Source: Pyronema omphalodes | Taxonomy: Eukaryota; Ascomycota; Pezizomycetes; Pezizales; Pyronemataceae | Assembly (NCBI GenBank): GCA_024516155.1 | Contig: JAJJXM010000016.1 | Location: 186,001-250,000 of the forward strand | Length of the DNA: 64,000 nt | Reading direction: 5' to 3' | Shown: positions 59,616-64,000 of the stretch, one piece after another | Layout of the letters: each line of letters opens with the position of its first letter | Numbering within the stretch: the first letter of the stretch is position 1 | The notes under the pieces: model-generated | Told to the model about the DNA's origin: nothing | Database searches by the model: none | The model's input: only the letters and a program-made list of their open reading frames with translations | Translations under genes and position numbers: made by a program

Positions 59616-60083
59616 TCATCCACCAGCCTTTCGCCTACAGTAGCGAGTGGCAACTTTCTTACCTTTGAACTTCCTGGACTTCAGTTTCCACATCTCACTG
59701 ATAATGGGCTTGTTGAGCGACATAACTGAGAAGCTGATCGTGTCAGTCGTCTCATGATATATCACTCGACCAGTTTTTACGCCGGCGGGCGAATCGCGTG
59801 CTTTGTTATTTGGATGTAGTTCGCAAACCACTGAATACGTGGAATGTCAGTTAACCTCTGTATATCTTTGGGTGCACTCGGCTGATTTGTACCACGGTGA
59901 ACCGGGCTTGCAGTCTTCCATCTCAGAATAGTTATTGTCATCTGTCCATTCCGTGTCTTTCCCTGTGTCCACCCCTGCGTGTCCGCACATACTGACGTCC
60001 CGTCCCGGAACTCCGTTGTGCACCACGGAGCCTGACTGTAGATGGATCGAGATTTCGGGTGGCGTTCTTAATGCGCGAATCAA
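59616..60083 (-). pseudogene. Broken ORF of about 155 codons with one in-frame stop
   Basis: Two minus-strand frames, 60083-59847 and 59831-59616, are in the same register. They are separated only by one TGA (59847-59849) and a few codons. The combined text has Cys in CGHAGVD, DCKPGSP, ECTQRY and VVCELHP, and a hydrophilic composition typical of small secreted proteins. No signal peptide or upstream exon was found, and the start is unclear. It may be a pseudogene, an allele with a premature stop, or chance. Confidence 0.3.
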
Positions 60084-61640
60084 GGGTTGGGGCTCAAGAA
60101 TCCGGAAGTGTGGGCTGTAAGTTGATCACACTTGGCAGGGTATGATTTGCAAATATATAAATGCATATCTGGATTCATAATTGGTTTCTTTCGTAAAAAA
60201 CATAGTTGCCAGAGTGCGGCATTTCGAGAGTAATCTACCATTATTTCAAATCACTATTAGTCTTTTATACTTTCTTTCACTCGGCTTCTTACTCTTTTCT
60301 ATCATCCATGATTCTTATATGACCGGAAACTTTCAGACCCGCGCTTATGTTGTTCCCACACTTTTGCTATTCTTATACTCTTGTTTTCCCCACACTCTTA
60401 CTTCCCCCACACTCTTGCTATCACCACTCCATAGACTTTGGCCAAGATAGTATCCGGATGACAAGATATTCCCAATATTGCTTTCTACTAGACCCTTTCC
60501 CATGCCGTTGAGAACACCACAATGCTACAAAGTATGAGGCATAAAGCTGGATAAAATTACGTAAGCTATACTAACACCTGCGGTACATAGACAGGCACTC
60601 GCATTACGTTGAACGCGTAGAAGTTTTCAGTTTGTATGAGTATAATTTGAAGCCTTGTTTTACTCTGCTGGTTTGATTGAACTATGCCGGGCTATGCCAT
60701 ATTGCGATTTTTGGTAAGCAGAATATTTGAATCACGAGTGAGAAAATTTGTTCTGAATCAAAGTCGATAACAGGAAAGATAGTTAGTGTTTCATCATAAT
60801 CAAAGGTCCATGGTTCGAGGAATTTGGGATGAGTAGCCGAAAACATTTCCAACCAGATAGTTTTGGATCCACAATTGTGTTCGATAAGACTAGAACGACA
60901 CGAGTATGCTCTTTCGCATCTCTATGTATTTTAGCATTCACTGAGTTCAAATCATGAAATGATGATGGATATTATGCTGTTCGTCATCAGCGTCCAAAAG
61001 TATTGATATATGTGTCATCTCTCTACCTTCTGCGCATGCTCGAACAAAAACACAACTTTTACCTTTCATCTTGTCTATTCCTGAATGTCTTATTTCCTCA
61101 ATAAGCAGATTATAAAAATAGCCTCATCATTTCAGATGTAACTCACTTCGCTATACAATGTCCCAGATATTATTCAATACAGACGAATGATCTTGTCCTA
61201 CAAAGTTTAAACGATTGATCTAACAAAATCAATACATATTACAGCCTTATCACACAAATTCTAGCTTTTAAAATATCCGGATCCTGTAATCATACTATGG
61301 CTTTATTCTATCTTACTGACGCACATATGTAGTTATCTTATGCCCTAGAAACCTTTCGAACTCTTCACCAAGCTTCCATTCATATATAATCCTAAAGCCC
61401 ATATCGCCAACTAAAACAAGCCTTTAACTCATCTTGTTTTCCCCAGCTTTCAGTCGCATCCCCCCCCCCCCCCCCCCCTCCCCCACTCACTCTGATCTAA
61501 CCCACAACCTCGGATTGATCCAAATCTGCTTAAAAAATGTAAGTACTCGATTACCGAAAGCACCGCCCTCCCGTAGTATGTACACGGGTACTCCCCCCTG
61601 TGCTTCTGTGTATGCATAAACATTCCGGGTCACGCCAACA
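60084..61640. other. Intergenic region
   Basis: AT-rich, no gene recognised. 60.24-60.45 kb is pyrimidine-rich with CACTCTTGCTAT-type repeats. A poly-C run lies at about 61460-61478. Confidence 0.55.
61460..61478. repeat. Poly-C homopolymer, about 19 nt
   Basis: A C run followed by one T and a second C run of about five. Confidence 0.85.
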
Positions 61641-61654
61641 AGATGGCTGGTGAT

Positions 61655-61826
61655 CTCGCAACCAGAGTTCGGCACGGTCCGTCCAGGACGGCGGACCGGA
61701 CGGGACCACGCTGGTGGTCCGGTCCCGTCCTCGACTTTGGACGGACGGCCACTAGGTAGTCCGGTCCCGTCCGCAAACTCAAAAGACCGGACGGGACGGC
61801 GGGTGACGGCAGGACCGTGGTCTTTG
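61655..61826 (-). mobile_element. GC-rich short dispersed element, copy 1
   Basis: About 170 bp made of GGACCGGACGGGACC-type words in both orientations, far richer in GC than its surroundings. It starts with CTCGCAACC and AGAGTTCGGCACGGTCCGTCC. The same words, reverse-complemented, end copy 2 at 62541-62726, so the two copies lie in opposite orientation about 0.9 kb apart. The distal end is degenerate and the matching terminal repeat could not be seen. Confidence 0.6.
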
Positions 61827-62540
61827 GGTGCGCTAGTGTGCAGGGGGCCGTTTGGTTCAAGTTTGCCAGATATTATGGACCGCAGCAGTGACGATTTCAG
61901 CACTTCAGTATGAACCCTTCATGCTGCACTTGATTAAAACTTTTGCACCCCACTGCAGGTGCACGCTCCACCCAGCAATAGTTTGACTGCTTATGGTAGC
62001 TTGATGTTATTATTTTTTCTTAGTAAAGTACGATTACGCTATAAGTATTTCTTCTGTCCTTCTCGTTCTATCTTCTACTATTCTATCTTCTACCTGCAAG
62101 AATTTTCCAGTTCTTTCATTGCCGTATAAGTCGAACATCCACAGCTATCACTCGATATAGAACACCGTAGAAATATCAACATGTCCTCATCATCGTCATC
62201 AACCCCTGTTCCGACCAGGAGCAGAACACCTTGCCTGTCCTCTCCGGAGTCCATCTCATTTGAGAAGGATATACTGGATGGAGAAAGCACAATCTCTTCT
62301 GCTTTGTCGACACTTAACAGTGATCTCTTTACACCAACGGGGCCCACTCAGCTCAATTAAGGTATTGTAGTTCAATGTGCCGGGGGAAGGATGCAGTGTA
62401 GTGTAGGGGGCAGGAGCTTTCTTATGCATCAGTATAGTTTTTTTTTGTTTGCAAGTAATTTCATATAGGTGACTTTAACTCGTGCGATGCATCAGAATTA
62501 TCTAAGGAAAACACCATGAGCCGTAGTAAAAAAAATTGCG

Positions 62541-62726
62541 GGTTGCGAGTGACCGGCAGTGACGCTAGTCGTGGTCACCCACGGTCACCCGCGGTCCGTC
62601 CCGTCTATGGTGCCTCCAGGACGGCCGGTCCTGGTCCTACTACAGGACGGGACCGCGAGTGGCGGTCCGGTCCCGTCCTTGGCCAGGACGGGACCGGACG
62701 GACCGTGCCGAACTCTGCTCGCAACC
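62541..62726 (+). mobile_element. GC-rich MITE-like element with 9-bp terminal inverted repeats, copy 2
   Basis: 186 bp bounded by GGTTGCGAG (62541-62549) and CTCGCAACC (62718-62726), a perfect 9-bp terminal inverted repeat. The interior is built of GGTCCGGTCCCGTCC words with foldback potential. It carries no coding sequence. It is shared with copy 1. A target-site duplication was not evident. A non-autonomous element is the best reading. Confidence 0.65.
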
Positions 62727-64000
62727 TGGAAGATATTCATACCTTGGTAAAAGAAGTATACGTAATTGAATTACACGGTGTAATTTACTTGGTCATACAT
62801 GATACGACTCACGAGTAGTCATACCTAACTTTGGTCAACCCTGACTACTGCAGGAAAAGTTGGAGAAAGACCAGGAAAAACTTCAAGTAAGGCAAATGTG
62901 TAGCTTCTTAGAGTTCGAAGAAGAAATATTCAAGACATGGTGACATCAAAATATAGCAGAAATACATATGCTCAAAGTACTGTGGTTCTATCTAAAGAAA
63001 TGTCTCGCCTGATGTGCTTGATTGTGTTTTTGCCTGAATATCATTGTGGCAAGCCGTAAGACTTTATTGGTTGGAACATGGATGTAATATGAAATGGGCG
63101 GGCATGCAGCATCAGAGCATCAGGGATATTCCCAGCGCCAAGGAGGATGATGCATAACCGTCACCCACAGATCACAGCGTGCCTCTTGAACCTGGCGGAA
63201 AATAGGAGGTACAGACATACATAGCTGTTATAGGGAAGCACGAGGAGAAATAACTCAGAGGTTTTATTAGGCGTTTGCCACGACGAGACGGAGATATTTC
63301 CAGGGTTTGAAACTACAGTCAATCAGCTGGTGCTATCTATGGAATTAAGTTAGCCAGGCAGGGCTATGGTAATAGAAGTTGCCGTTGCATCCAGGCACGG
63401 AACTGTTCCGTGATATAAATCTCGGCCGGTAGTTGGATTATGTGAACGATATTACCGAACGCACAGGCGGAAAAATAATAGAGCTTGGATACAGGAGGAT
63501 GTTTTACGTCAACTGGGTATAACCTAGAAGCTCTGATATTGACACGTTTTTTCATTGTAGTTTTTGTTAACCGCGGTTACAAATCTGGGACCAACATAGA
63601 AGATATTGATACTTTTTGCCGCTCAGATTTTACTGAAACTCGGGAATGATGATAGCCGAAAATTGAAACTTAATGCCATAGGCATCATGTAGGAGCTCAC
63701 GGCATGAGTTATAACCCAAATTCAAGCGCCGAACCGGGATTTTAGCATCTTTGACCGTTTCCCGGTATTTCTTTTACCGGAGCTCCTTGTGGTTACCATC
63801 CATGCTGAATGGCTCCGATGATGTATCACCACCGAGGATCATATTTCAGCAACTTTCATCTAGAATTCCGTGCGCGGTACCTATGATGCCCCACTCAGAT
63901 GTCTAATATCTTCCGCATTTGTAAAGATCATGAAAACAAACCCAAATTTTATACCGTCTCGAAATCCCGGCAATTTTGACTTACCGCAAACGATATTAAA
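62727..64000. other. Intergenic DNA to window end
   Basis: No feature recognised. Only short frames (maximum about 63 codons). Confidence 0.5.

Overview
The window is nuclear DNA of a filamentous ascomycete (Pezizomycotina). The evidence is the gene set and the gene structure. The genes include a Slt2-type MAP kinase, an Osh3-type lipid transfer protein with GOLD, PH and ORD domains, an ISWI remodeller, Cpc2/RACK1, Rrp40, an SRAP-domain protein and a DUF218 protein. They carry short introns (about 48-207 nt) with GTAAGT-like donors and GCTAAC-like branch sites. The class cannot be settled by eye. The many introns (seven exons each in the MAPK and ISWI genes), the high microsatellite load and the GC-rich dispersed elements are compatible with Pezizomycetes, Orbiliomycetes or Leotiomycetes. 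No tRNA, rRNA or autonomous transposon was recognised.

Layout: 1-3.1 kb is packed with simple repeats, including a (GGGATT)n array of about 650 bp. 3.1-6.3 kb is the Osh3-type gene (+). 6.3-15.4 kb is about 9 kb of gene-poor, microsatellite-rich DNA. 15.5-16.8 kb is an alpha-arrestin (+). 17.5-23.3 kb is a decayed tandem duplication with promoter-like, leader-exon-like and exon-like blocks on the minus strand. 24.0-27.5 kb holds RRP40 and the SLT2-type MAPK (both -). 31.7-32.6 kb is a two-TM protein (+), and 33.4-37.1 kb is ISWI (-). 38.1-39.0 kb is a nuclear-looking protein (+), 40.0-41.2 kb is DUF218 (+), and 43.6-44.5 kb is a single-pass membrane protein (-). 48.2-49.6 kb is Cpc2/RACK1 (+) with a C/D snoRNA in its long intron. 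50.0-51.7 kb is the SRAP protein (-). 52.1-53.5 kb is an Mgr3-like mitochondrial TPR protein (+). 54.0-54.4 kb is a small secreted protein (+), and 56.7-57.0 kb is a small Cys-rich protein (+). 57-64 kb is gene-poor, with a broken Cys-containing ORF and two copies of a GC-rich short element.

The genes are mostly housekeeping and do not form a pathway or cluster. Two divergent pairs may share promoter regions: ISWI with the 293-aa protein, and SRAP with the TPR protein. The most unusual material is the decayed duplicated locus at 17.5-23.3 kb, the intronic snoRNA resembling U24/snR24, the very small exons (11, 12 and 11 nt) and the SRAP protein with a PCNA-binding-like C-terminus. Exon structures were deduced by eye from splice motifs, reading frame and family conservation; none was confirmed by RNA data.
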